DNA of 64,000 nt from Ancylobacter sp. SL191 (GTDB taxonomy: Bacteria; Pseudomonadota; Alphaproteobacteria; Rhizobiales; Xanthobacteraceae): positions 3,881,001-3,945,000 of the forward strand of contig NZ_CP113056.1 of the NCBI RefSeq assembly GCF_026625645.1, in the 5' to 3' direction. Within the stretch, counting starts at the first letter, position 1. Each line of letters begins with the position of its first letter. Shown piece by piece: positions 10,089-20,061 of the stretch. A program made the position numbers and the translations under genes. The notes beneath the pieces were generated by a model. The model was not told where the DNA came from. It saw nothing but the letters and a program-made list of their open reading frames with translations, and did no database searches.

Positions 10089-10556
10089 ATGACGAATCTC
10101 GCACCCGGCACCCCCGCTCCCGACTTCAACCTGGTGGCCGACACTGGTGAGACTGTCAGCCTCGCCGGCTGCCGTGGCCGCAAGCTCGTGCTGTATTTCT
10201 ACCCCAAGGCGGGCACGTCCGGCTGCACGGTCGAGGCGCATGACTTCAACCGCCTGAAGCCCGACTTCGATGCCGCCGATACGCTCGTGGTCGGCGTCTC
10301 GCCCGATCCCGACAAGGCGCTCGCCAAGTTCCGCGCCAAGGAAGGCCTCACCTTCCCCCTCGCTGGCGACGAGGACCACGCGATGCTCGAGGCTTACGGC
10401 GTGTGGGCGGAGAAGTCGATGTACGGCAAGAAGTATATGGGCGTCGAGCGCACCACCGTGCTGATCGACGCCGCCGGCACGATCGCGCAGGTCTGGCCGA
10501 AGGTGAAGGTCGCCGGCCACGCCGAGGAAGTCCTCGCCGCCGCCAAGGCCCTCTGA
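10089..10556 (+). CDS. bcp: Bcp/PrxQ-type peroxiredoxin without the usual resolving cysteine
   Basis: 155-residue cytosolic thiol peroxidase reducing H2O2 and organic peroxides. The peroxidatic cysteine is C46 in TSGCTVEA, within the family block LYFYPKAGTSGCT. In the atypical 2-Cys members the resolving cysteine lies five residues later; here that position is H51 (VEAHDF). The only other cysteine is in SLAGCRGRK near residue 28. So either it works as a 1-Cys enzyme or uses an external thiol. An AAAGGAAGGCAG ribosome site precedes the ATG. It is convergent with prfB. Confidence 0.93.
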   Translation: MTNLAPGTPAPDFNLVADTGETVSLAGCRGRKLVLYFYPKAGTSGCTVEAHDFNRLKPDFDAADTLVVGVSPDPDKALAKFRAKEGLTFPLAGDEDHAMLEAYGVWAEKSMYGKKYMGVERTTVLIDAAGTIAQVWPKVKVAGHAEEVLAAAKAL

Positions 10557-10573
10557 CACGCCCCGCAGGCCGC

Positions 10574-10606
10574 CCCAGGGAGCGCGACACGCCGCGCCGC
10601 CCTGGG
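10574..10606. terminator. Possible bidirectional terminator hairpin between peroxiredoxin and prfB
   Basis: CCCAGGG at 10574-10580 pairs with CCCTGGG at 10600-10606, flanked by additional GC pairing. No T tract follows on either strand, so termination is uncertain. Confidence 0.35.
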
Positions 10607-10615
10607 CCCGGCCTG

Positions 10616-11746
<1,131 letters not shown>

Positions 11747-11912
11747 GATCGGACACTCTCGAAAGGACGTGAAAGGCGGCGGAAAATAGAAAGGTTGGTG
11801 CAGGCTGTAAACGGCTCCGCCCGGTTTGGCCATAACAGCGTGGGGATGCTTGCATCGCGGCAGGCGCGCTCTAGGCTGGCGCCCCTACCTTGCTACGCTC
11901 AGGAACACGCCT

Positions 11913-12530
11913 ATGCATCTTATCGGCATGCTGGATTCGCCCTATGTCCGCCGCACGGCGGTGTCGCTGCGGCTGATGGAGCTGCCTTTCACGCACGAAG
12001 CGGTGTCGGTGTTCCGCCATTTCGACCGCTTCGCCACCATCAACCCCGTGGTGAAGGCGCCGACGCTGGTGACGGATGACGGCGTGGTGCTGATGGATTC
12101 GACGCTGATCCTCGAACATGCCGAGCGGCTGGCGAACCCAGCCCATTCGCTGGTGCCGGGCGATATCGGCGACCACGCGCGCGGCCAGCGCATCATCGGC
12201 CTCGCCCTCGCTGCCTGCGAGAAGGCGGTGCAGATCGTCTATGAGCGCGAGTTGCGCCCGGCGGAGAAGCTGCACCAGCCCTGGCTCGATCGCGTCGCCG
12301 GCCAGCTCGGGGCCGCGCTTCGCCTGCTCGATGCAGAACTGGCGGGAACGGAAGGCTGGCTGTTCGGCGAGCGCCCGATGCAGCCGGATATCACCGCCGC
12401 CGTCGCCTGGACCTTCATCCGCCATATGGTGCCGGATCATCTGCCGGAAGGCGCGTATCCCGCGATCGTCGCGCTCGCGGCGCGGGCCGAGGCCCTCCCC
12501 GCCTTCACGGACTACCCGCACAGCGTGTGA
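11913..12530 (+). CDS. Glutathione S-transferase family protein
   Basis: 205-residue cytosolic GST. The N-terminal thioredoxin-like half begins MHLIGMLDSPYVRRTAVSLR, with S9 as the likely glutathione-activating residue, and has the NPVVKAPTLVTDDG cis-proline region and the (E/D)S motif MDSTLILEH. The C-terminal half is all-helical. The substrate is unknown. Open frame exists upstream to 11826, overlapping the prfB 5' end, but the internal ATG matches the family start. It is inserted on the plus strand between prfB and the PBP gene, only 18 bp from the latter's stop codon. Confidence 0.88.
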   Translation: MHLIGMLDSPYVRRTAVSLRLMELPFTHEAVSVFRHFDRFATINPVVKAPTLVTDDGVVLMDSTLILEHAERLANPAHSLVPGDIGDHARGQRIIGLALAACEKAVQIVYERELRPAEKLHQPWLDRVAGQLGAALRLLDAELAGTEGWLFGERPMQPDITAAVAWTFIRHMVPDHLPEGAYPAIVALAARAEALPAFTDYPHSV

Positions 12531-12548
12531 GCGCGACGGCCCGGCGGC

Positions 12549-14987
12549 TCAGTAGAGGCCGCCGGTGCCGCTGCCGCCGATCGCGCGGTCGGCCTCGGGC
12601 GAGACGCCGATCGGATTGCCGGAGGCATCGGTGGCGCCGATGATCGAGTAGCTGTCCGGCGGTGCGGTGCCCGGCTTGAACGCTTCGAGGATCGAATTCT
12701 CACCCGGCCCGGCACGCAGACCGGTCTTCGGGTTGATCCGGATCAGCTTCATGCCCGGCGGCACGCGGAACGGCACCGCCGGGCGGTCCGCCAGCGCCAC
12801 CTGCATGAAATCACGCACCACGGGCGCCGCGAGCAGGCCGCCGGTCGACCCCTTGCCCATCGGCTTGGGCGTATCGAAGCCCAGATAGACGGCCACCACC
12901 ATGTCCGGGGTAAAGCCGACGAACCAGGCGTCCTTCTCCTCGTTGGTGGTGCCGCTCTTGCCGGCCACCGGCTTGCCGAGAACCTTCAGCGCCGTGCCGG
13001 TGCCACGCTGCACCACGCCTTCCATCATCCCGACCAACTGATAGGCGGTCATCGGGTCAAGCACCTGCTCGCGCCGGTCGATCAGCGTCGGCTCGGGCTG
13101 GTTCTGCCACTGGGCGGCGTCGCAGCCCCGGCATTCGCGCTCGTCATGCTTGTAGATGGTCTTGCCGTAGCGGTCCTGAATGCGGTCGATCAACGTCGGC
13201 TTCACCCGCTTGCCGCCATTGGCGAAGATCGAATAGCCGCCGGCCATGCGCATGGTCGTGGTCTCGCCCGCGCCCAGCGACATGGAGAGCACCGGCAGGA
13301 GATTGTCGACGATGCCGAAACGCTTGGCATAGTCGACGATGACCGGCATGCCGATGTCGTTGGCGAGGCGCACCGTCATCACGTTACGCGACTGTTCGAG
13401 GCCGAATCGCAGCGTCTGCGGGCCGTAGAACTTGCCGGAGTAGTTTTCCGGCCGCCACGTTGCCTGCCCGGCCTGATTGAGCTCGAACGGCGCGTCGAGA
13501 ACGATGCTCGACGGCGTGTAGCCATTGTCGATGGCAGCCGCATAGACGAAGGGCTTGAAAGACGAGCCCGGCTGGCGCTGGGCCTGGGTGGCGCGGTTGA
13601 ACTGGCTCTCGTCGAAGGAGAAGCCGCCGACCATGGCGAGCACGCGCCCGGTCCACGGGTCCATGGCGATGAGCGCGCCCTCGATGCGCGGCTGCTGGCG
13701 CAGGCGCCACTGGTCAGGCTTGCCCTGCACCTGCTCGACATAGACGACGTCGCCCGGCTTCAGGATGCTGGCGACGCCGCCCTTGGCGCCGCGCACCGCC
13801 CATTTCGCTCCGTCGCCGGTGACCAGCCCGACATCGCGCTGCGAGGTGAGCACGCCCGAGCGGTCGCGCTGCGGCTGGAGGCCGATGCGCGCGCCCTGCG
13901 CGTCCGATTCGAGCACGACGGCGAGGTGCCAGGGAATGTCGGTGAAGGTGCGCACATCGGCGAGCCGCGCGCCCCAGTCACCACCCGTGTCGATGCGGGT
14001 GACGACCCCGTGCCAGCCGCGCTGTTCGTCATAGCGCGTCAGGCCGGCAAGCAGCGACTCCTTGGCGATCTGCTGCAGTTTGGGGTTCAGCGTGGTGCGG
14101 ACCGAGAGGCCGCCGCCATAGAGCTTGTCCTCGCCATAGCGCTCGAAGATCTCGCGGCGCACTTCCTCGGCGAAATACTCGGCGGAGAAGATGTGCGCGC
14201 CGGTCGGGCGCACGACGACGGAGAGGTCGGTGGCCTTGGCCTCGGTCGCTTGCTGCTCGGTGATGTAGCCGTTCTCGGCCATGCGATCGATCACCCAGTT
14301 CCGGCGCTCGACCGCGGCCTCGTGGCGGCGGAACGGGTGGTAGTTGTTCGGGCCCTTGGGCAGCGCGGCAAGATAGGCCGCCTCGGCGATGGTAAGCTCC
14401 GATACCGACTTGTCGAAATAGAGCAGCGAGGCGGCGGCGACGCCGTAGGAGCCGATGCCCAGATAGATCTCGTTCAGGTACAGCTCGAGGATCTTGTCCT
14501 TCGAATAGGTCCGCTCGATGCGCAGCGCCAGCAGGGCTTCCTTGATCTTGCGGTCGAACGACACCTCATTGGTCAGCAGGAAGTTCTTGGCGACCTGCTG
14601 GGTGATGGTCGAGGCGCCCTGCGGGCGGCGGCCGGAGCCGTAATTCTGCACGAAGGCATAGGCGGCGCGGCCGATGCCGGTCACGTCGATGCCGCCATGG
14701 GAATAGAAATTCTTGTCCTCGGCCGAGATGAAGGCGTCGAGCACGAGCTTGGGAATGTTCTGGATCGGCAGATAGAGGCGCCGTTCCTTGGCATATTCCG
14801 CGACCAGCGAGCCATCGCCCGCGTGGACGCGGGTCATCACCGGCGGCTCATAGTTCTGCAGCTGCGAGTAATCCGGCAGATCCTGCGAGAACTTCCAGAC
14901 GAAGTACCCCGCGACGGCGCCGCCGACCACGAAAAGGATAGTGCCCAGGGCGAACAGAAAGCCCAAGAACCGCAAAAGCAGCCGCAT
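12549..14987 (-). CDS. mrcA: Penicillin-binding protein 1A (bifunctional murein synthase)
   Basis: 812 residues. A short cytoplasmic start and one membrane segment (LGFLFALGTILFVVGGAVAG) are followed by a family 51 glycosyltransferase domain (SAEDKNFYSHGGID with the catalytic glutamate, and RPQGASTITQQVAKN), an OB-like linker, and a transpeptidase domain with the SxxK serine in PGSSFKPF, and KSGTT near residue 680. The frame is open to 15080, but the ATG at 14987 (MRLLLRFLG) places the membrane segment normally. A CRGC pair at about residue 620 lies in the transpeptidase domain. It follows the amidase gene by 114 bp on the same strand, a common alphaproteobacterial pairing. Confidence 0.95.
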   Translation of the reverse strand: MRLLLRFLGFLFALGTILFVVGGAVAGYFVWKFSQDLPDYSQLQNYEPPVMTRVHAGDGSLVAEYAKERRLYLPIQNIPKLVLDAFISAEDKNFYSHGGIDVTGIGRAAYAFVQNYGSGRRPQGASTITQQVAKNFLLTNEVSFDRKIKEALLALRIERTYSKDKILELYLNEIYLGIGSYGVAAASLLYFDKSVSELTIAEAAYLAALPKGPNNYHPFRRHEAAVERRNWVIDRMAENGYITEQQATEAKATDLSVVVRPTGAHIFSAEYFAEEVRREIFERYGEDKLYGGGLSVRTTLNPKLQQIAKESLLAGLTRYDEQRGWHGVVTRIDTGGDWGARLADVRTFTDIPWHLAVVLESDAQGARIGLQPQRDRSGVLTSQRDVGLVTGDGAKWAVRGAKGGVASILKPGDVVYVEQVQGKPDQWRLRQQPRIEGALIAMDPWTGRVLAMVGGFSFDESQFNRATQAQRQPGSSFKPFVYAAAIDNGYTPSSIVLDAPFELNQAGQATWRPENYSGKFYGPQTLRFGLEQSRNVMTVRLANDIGMPVIVDYAKRFGIVDNLLPVLSMSLGAGETTTMRMAGGYSIFANGGKRVKPTLIDRIQDRYGKTIYKHDERECRGCDAAQWQNQPEPTLIDRREQVLDPMTAYQLVGMMEGVVQRGTGTALKVLGKPVAGKSGTTNEEKDAWFVGFTPDMVVAVYLGFDTPKPMGKGSTGGLLAAPVVRDFMQVALADRPAVPFRVPPGMKLIRINPKTGLRAGPGENSILEAFKPGTAPPDSYSIIGATDASGNPIGVSPEADRAIGGSGTGGLY

Positions 14988-15101
14988 GCGGCCGTGCCCT
15001 CTAAAGCTGGGACATCGCCCGCGCGACGCGCGATCCGAGTCCAATGATGTGACGTCGCCCGCGCCCCCTGTGGGGGGCAACTATGGCCGTATCGCGACCG
15101 T

Positions 15102-16421
15102 TCAGGGCGTGGCGCCGGCCGTTGGGTCACCCGAGGGGCGCCCCATGCTGGCCGGCAGCGCCATGGCCGGGCCGTCGGATGGCTTCTGAGCCGTGAAATA
15201 GGCGTTGATCGCGCTCACCATGGCATCGGTGACACTAGACTGCCAGTCCGCCGATGTCATGAGCTCCAGATCGCGCGTGCTGGAAAGATAGCCCAGCTCG
15301 AACAGCACGGACGGCACGTCCGGCGCCTTCAACACCTTGAAACCTGCCGATTTGAGCGGCGCCTTGTGCATGCGCGCGCTCTCCTGGACGCTGCCGACCA
15401 GCGTGCGCGCGAAATGGGCGGAAAAGTTGCGCGTCTCCCGCTGCGCGAGGTCGAACAGGATGCCGGCGACGTCGGCCGGCTCCTCGGAGAGGTCGAGACC
15501 GGCAATCATGTCCGCCTTGTTCTCCGAATCGGCGAGGCGCTGCGCCTCGGCGTCGGAGGCGCGATCGGAGAGCGTGTAGATGGTCGCCCCGCGCGCATCA
15601 CCATCGCGCGCCGAGAGCGAATCGGCGTGGAGCGAGATGAACAGGCGCGCATTGTTCTCGCGGGCAAAGCGCACGCGCTGGCCGAGCGCGACATAGGTGT
15701 CGCTGTCGCGCGTCAGCAGCGGGCGGTACTTGCCGGAACGCTCAAGCTTGGCCTTGAGCTGCTGGGCGATCGCGAGCACGAGATCCTTTTCGGTGACACC
15801 GCGCGCCGCGTTCACCGCGCCGGAATCGATGCCGCCATGGCCGGGGTCGATCACGATGACCGGGCGCCGGTCCCCGGAGTCGGCAGCCGCGGCCGGCGGC
15901 ACCTGCGCCTGGTCCGACTGACGCACCGGCGCGGCGACGGCCTTGAGGAAGCTCGCCCGATCGGTCTTCACGAGGTCGATGACGAGGCGCGCCGGCTGGC
16001 CGTCCATCGGCTCCAGCACGAAGGCCTTGTCGATGGTGACGGGCGCGGCGACATCCATGACGATGCGGGCCTTGCCGGGAGCGAACAGGCCGAAGCGATA
16101 GGCGCTGACCAGTCCCCGCCCCTCCTGCCCCGCGCTCGCCGGCAGGGCGAACACCACGCCGGGCACGTCGACCACCACGCGGTAAGGGTCCGCCAGGGTG
16201 AAGGCACCGAGCGGCACGGCGCGGGAGAGGTCGATCACCAGGCGCGTGCGCTCGCCGTCACCGGCTAGGCGCGCATCGGTCGCGACCGCCGGCTCGGTGC
16301 TGGCCGCCGGGCTTGCGGCAGGGCTTGCGGCAGGCGCCTGTGCGGCCACGGGCAAGGCCACGCCGGCGCCAAGCAGCGCCGCCGACAATCCAAGCCCGAA
16401 CATCGCCTTGCGCCAGTTCAT
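15102..16421 (-). CDS. amiC: N-acetylmuramoyl-L-alanine amidase (AmiC type)
   Basis: Periplasmic zinc amidase that cuts the septal peptidoglycan. The 439-residue protein has a signal peptide (AALLGAGVALPVAAQA), a Pro/Ala/Ser linker, an N-terminal AMIN domain (about 50-150), and a C-terminal Amidase_3 domain with zinc ligands in IDPGHGGID, the glutamate in RGVTEKDLVLA, and LFISLHADS, and the catalytic glutamate in VLFELGYLSS. A perfect 12-bp tandem duplication in the linker (16307-16330) encodes the repeated PAAS. The promoter lies in the divergent region shared with rne. Confidence 0.94.
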   Translation of the reverse strand: MNWRKAMFGLGLSAALLGAGVALPVAAQAPAASPAASPAASTEPAVATDARLAGDGERTRLVIDLSRAVPLGAFTLADPYRVVVDVPGVVFALPASAGQEGRGLVSAYRFGLFAPGKARIVMDVAAPVTIDKAFVLEPMDGQPARLVIDLVKTDRASFLKAVAAPVRQSDQAQVPPAAAADSGDRRPVIVIDPGHGGIDSGAVNAARGVTEKDLVLAIAQQLKAKLERSGKYRPLLTRDSDTYVALGQRVRFARENNARLFISLHADSLSARDGDARGATIYTLSDRASDAEAQRLADSENKADMIAGLDLSEEPADVAGILFDLAQRETRNFSAHFARTLVGSVQESARMHKAPLKSAGFKVLKAPDVPSVLFELGYLSSTRDLELMTSADWQSSVTDAMVSAINAYFTAQKPSDGPAMALPASMGRPSGDPTAGATP

Positions 16422-17187
16422 CGTGTCTGGAAGCCTCCGGCAGGATCATGTGAGGGATATGGCGCGCGGGCGCCTCTCCCAGGGATTTCTACCCGAAATA
16501 GGAAGGGCTGGTTAACCCTTCCTTGCCGGCAAGGCGCTGACGGGGGCGTGACGTGGCCCGGCGGCCACGCGGGGGCGACGCGCCGTCGACGCGGTTAGGA
16601 CACGATCCTTGCCAAATCGGCACGCATGCCGCTATTAAGAGCATGCATATGGTTCGCATTCCGGGTCGCTCGCTGGACGTCCGGCTTACGCGGTCCGACG
16701 GCGCGGGGCGTCCCTGATCCGGGGTGCCCGTCGACGGTCATGATTGGGCCCCTCGCGGGCGCTTGGCCGAGAACAGCGGAACACGTTCCGCGCGCCGGGT
16801 ACCGCTGTCGCCGACGTTGTTTCCGGGCCCCGGCCGCCGGACGGTCGCGCTCATTCGTCGCGCGCTGTCCCCCGGACACCGCCGCCATGTGCCTTGAGCC
16901 GGATCGCTCCCGATCGCGGCTTGCCCTGTTCGGTCGAGGAATGGACGGCAGCACACGATGACGCGTCAGCCGGCAAGTGCGGACCAGATGGCAGGCGGGC
17001 TTCTGCACCGCAGCCATGTCCGCCGGGCCGCGTTGCGCCTTCGCCGTCCGCGCCGCGTGATTGCGGCGTCATTTCCTTATTCCTTCCTGTTCAGCGACCT
17101 GTTTTCGGTCCGTCCTTACTGGCACGGCTTCCGCCGTCCGGCGTCCCAGCGGACGTCGACGCCGCCGTTGCCGCATATGAGAGTTCA
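16422..17187. other. 766-bp divergent region amiC/rne with the long rne leader
   Basis: No convincing gene. Nearest amiC is a hairpin GGAAGGG/CCCTTCC (16501-16507 with 16516-16522). A sigma70-like pair TTGCCA (16609) and TATTAA (16633) with 18-bp spacing could start rne about 540 bp before its ATG. The leader contains a perfect 7-bp dyad GCGGAAC/GTTCCGC with a 2-base centre (16776-16791). Open frames across it are the usual GC-rich by-products, although one is in phase with rne. Confidence 0.5.
16609..16638 (+). promoter_or_regulatory. Candidate sigma70-type promoter for rne
   Basis: TTGCCA at 16609-16614 and TATTAA at 16633-16638 are spaced by 18 bp. This is the most promoter-like pair upstream of rne, but in GC-rich alphaproteobacteria such matches are weak evidence. 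Confidence 0.3.
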
Positions 17188-19977
17188 ATGGCCAACAAGA
17201 TGCTCATCGACGCCACCCACCCGGAGGAGACCCGGGTTGTGGTGGTGCGCGGCAATCGAGTCGAGGAATTCGACTTCGAGGCTGCCAACCGCAAGCCGCT
17301 GCGCGGCAACATCTACCTCGCCAAGGTAACGCGGGTAGAACCTTCCCTGCAGGCCGCCTTCATCGAGTATGGCGGCAACCGGCATGGCTTCCTCGCCTTC
17401 AGCGAGATCCATCCCGATTACTACCAGATCCCGGTCGCCGACCGGCAGGCGCTGCTCGACGAGGAAGAGCGCCAGCAGCGCAAGGAAGCCGAGGCCGAGA
17501 ACGAGGACAAGCCGAAGGGCCGCGTCCGCCGTGGCCGTGGCGCCGCAAAAGATGCGAACGGCGACGAGACCGTCTCCGAGGCCACTTCTGACGACAGCGA
17601 GGACGCTGCCGAGGAAAAGCCGCGCGGCCGCAACCGCCGTCGTCCCTCCGCGCAGGCCTCGTCCGATGACGAGGGCGGCGGCGAGGTCGAGGAGATCGCC
17701 GGCGAGGAAGAAGTCGTCGAGCAGGTTGGTTCCGACGATGCGCTGGAGGAAGTTCCCGAGCGCGGCGCGCCGCGCGTGCGGGCCCGCCAGTACAAGATCC
17801 AGGAAGTCATCAAGCGCCGGCAGATCATGCTGGTGCAGGTCGTCAAGGAAGAGCGCGGCAACAAGGGCGCGGCGCTCACCACCTATCTGTCGCTCGCCGG
17901 CCGCTATTCGGTGCTGATGCCGAACACCGCCCGTGGCGGCGGCATCTCGCGCAAGATCACCTCGGCCGACGACCGCAAGCGCCTCAAGGAAGTTGCCTCC
18001 GATCTCGATGTGCCGGAGGGGATGGGCGTCATCCTGCGCACCGCTGGCGCCAACCGCACCAAGACCGAGATCAAGCGCGACTTCGAATATCTCCTGCGCC
18101 TGTGGGAGAATGTGCGCGAGCTGACCCTCGGCTCGACCGCACCCTCGCTGGTGTATGAGGAAGGCTCGCTGATCAAGCGTTCGATCCGCGACCTCTACAA
18201 CAAGGACATCGACGAGGTTCTGGTCTCCGGCGACGAGGGCTATCGCGAGGCCAAGGACTTCATGCGCATGCTCATGCCGAGCCATGCGAAGAACGTGAAG
18301 CCCTACAAGGAATTGCAGCCGATCTTCACCCGCTTCGGGGTGGAGAGCCAGCTCGACGCGATGTTCCTGCCCCAGGTCCAGCTCAAGTCCGGCGGCTATC
18401 TCGTCATCAACCCGACGGAGGCGCTGGTCTCGATCGACGTGAACTCGGGGCGCTCGACACGCGAGCACAATATCGAGGACACGGCGCTCAAGACCAACCT
18501 TGAAGCCGCCGAAGAGGTCGCCCGCCAGCTCCGCCTACGCGATCTTGCCGGTCTCGTCGTGATCGACTTCATCGACATGGACGAGAAGCGCAACAACCGG
18601 GCGGTCGAGCGCAAGCTCAAGGACTGCCTGAAGAACGACCGCGCGCGCATCCAGCTCGGCCGCATCTCGCATTTCGGCCTGATGGAGATGAGCCGCCAGC
18701 GCATTCGCACCGGCGTGCTGGAGAGCTCCACCGAGGTCTGCCCGCATTGCGGCGGCACCGGCCATGTGCGTTCCTCGCCCTCGGTCGCGCTGCAGCTTCT
18801 GCGCGCGGCGGAGGACATGCTCCAGCGCTCCAACACGCATAACCTCATCGTCCGCACCCGGACCGAGAACGCGCTCTATGTGCTCAACCACAAGCGCGGG
18901 CATCTGCATGAGCTGGAAGCGCGCTTCGGCGTCGCCATCACCATCAGCGCCGACCCGACGCTGACCGGCCTCACGCCCTTCGCCATCGACAAGGGCGAGG
19001 CGGTGCCGAACCCGATCCCCCTGCCCCGCCCGGCGGAGATCCTGCCCGAGCCCGAGGACATCGAGCCGGATGTCGTGGAGGAGCCCGAGGAAGAGGAAGA
19101 GACCGAGGTTCACGAGCCCCGCGAGGCGCGCGAGCCCCGTCCCGCCGCTGCGACGGCCGAGGCCAATGGCGATGCCGCCACGGCCGAGGGCAACAAGCGT
19201 CGCCGTCGTCGGCGTCGGCGTCGGCGTGGCGGCCAGAATGGCGAGAACGGTCATCGCTCCGGCGAGAATGGCGGGCTGGAGACGGCCGGCGCCGAGTTCG
19301 AGGACGATGGCGACGATAATGGCGACGAGGGCGAGTCGGGCACGGACAACGTGACCGAGGCGACCGAGACCCACGTGCTCGAGACCCACGTGATCGAGAC
19401 CTCCGCGCCCGAGACGGGCGCCGAGACCGACGCGCCGGTTGCCGGCGATGTCGCGGTCGACGTGACCGAGGCGGCGCCCGTCGCCAGCGACGAGGTTGTG
19501 GCCGAGGAGCCCGCCGCCGAGGACGCCAAGCCGCGTCGCGGTCGTCGGGGCGGCCGTCGCACCCGTGGCGCCAAGGCCGAGGCGGACGCCACTGCCGAAG
19601 GCACGGCTGGCGAGGCGACGACCGAGGCTGCTGCCGAGGTAACCCCGGAAGCAACGCCCGAGGCTCCCGTCGAGGCCGCGCCGGTCAAGGCGACCGAAGC
19701 CAAGCCGCGCCGTCGCCGGTCCACCGTGCGGGAGCCCGCCCCGGTCGCCGTGACCGAGGAAAGCGCGTCGGTGACGCCGGACGCCCCCGTCGCGGCCGAG
19801 CCGGCCACGGACGCGCCGGGCCCGGAAGTCGCGTCGACGGAAGCCTCCAGCGAGGCCACTGTTGAGACAGCCCCGGCCGAGACCGCGCCGGCGCCGGTCC
19901 AGACGGCTTCCGCCGCGCCCGAGCCGGACCGTCCGCGCCGCACCGGTTGGTGGCAGCGCAAGATCTTCGGCGAGTGA
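17188..19977 (+). CDS. rne: Ribonuclease E
   Basis: Endoribonuclease that starts mRNA decay and processes rRNA/tRNA, and the scaffold of the degradosome. The 929-residue protein begins MANKMLIDATHPEETRVVVV. The S1 domain (about 40-230) is split by an acidic, Lys/Arg-patched insertion of roughly 110 residues (about 95-205), a known feature of alphaproteobacterial RNase E. Catalytic aspartates lie in SIDVNSG and VVIDFIDM; the zinc-link cysteines are in EVCPHCGGTG. The C-terminal third is disordered, with an arginine-rich run near residue 670 and KPRRGRRGG near 780, expected to bind RNA and partners. The in-frame opening upstream to 16744 is rejected because homology begins at 17188. Confidence 0.96.
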   Translation: MANKMLIDATHPEETRVVVVRGNRVEEFDFEAANRKPLRGNIYLAKVTRVEPSLQAAFIEYGGNRHGFLAFSEIHPDYYQIPVADRQALLDEEERQQRKEAEAENEDKPKGRVRRGRGAAKDANGDETVSEATSDDSEDAAEEKPRGRNRRRPSAQASSDDEGGGEVEEIAGEEEVVEQVGSDDALEEVPERGAPRVRARQYKIQEVIKRRQIMLVQVVKEERGNKGAALTTYLSLAGRYSVLMPNTARGGGISRKITSADDRKRLKEVASDLDVPEGMGVILRTAGANRTKTEIKRDFEYLLRLWENVRELTLGSTAPSLVYEEGSLIKRSIRDLYNKDIDEVLVSGDEGYREAKDFMRMLMPSHAKNVKPYKELQPIFTRFGVESQLDAMFLPQVQLKSGGYLVINPTEALVSIDVNSGRSTREHNIEDTALKTNLEAAEEVARQLRLRDLAGLVVIDFIDMDEKRNNRAVERKLKDCLKNDRARIQLGRISHFGLMEMSRQRIRTGVLESSTEVCPHCGGTGHVRSSPSVALQLLRAAEDMLQRSNTHNLIVRTRTENALYVLNHKRGHLHELEARFGVAITISADPTLTGLTPFAIDKGEAVPNPIPLPRPAEILPEPEDIEPDVVEEPEEEEETEVHEPREAREPRPAAATAEANGDAATAEGNKRRRRRRRRRRGGQNGENGHRSGENGGLETAGAEFEDDGDDNGDEGESGTDNVTEATETHVLETHVIETSAPETGAETDAPVAGDVAVDVTEAAPVASDEVVAEEPAAEDAKPRRGRRGGRRTRGAKAEADATAEGTAGEATTEAAAEVTPEATPEAPVEAAPVKATEAKPRRRRSTVREPAPVAVTEESASVTPDAPVAAEPATDAPGPEVASTEASSEATVETAPAETAPAPVQTASAAPEPDRPRRTGWWQRKIFGE

Positions 19978-20004
19978 GCCTCGCGGCTCTCGACCCACAA
20001 CAGC

Positions 20005-20030
20005 AAAACGGCGCCTCACGGCGCCGTTTT
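20005..20030. terminator. Bidirectional terminator between rne and the aminotransferase gene
   Basis: Perfect 11-bp stem AAAACGGCGCC / GGCGCCGTTTT with a 4-base loop. It has T runs on both strands and lies between two convergent genes, so it should stop transcripts from both. Confidence 0.92.
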
Positions 20031-20061
20031 CGTTTTGAGATGCGGCGAGCCTGCGGACGGT

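Noticed and set aside
16744..17187. N-terminal extension of RNase E by about 148 residues in the same frame
   Set aside because: The extension has no RNase E similarity and poor codon use; the conserved protein begins MANKMLIDATHPEETR at 17188.
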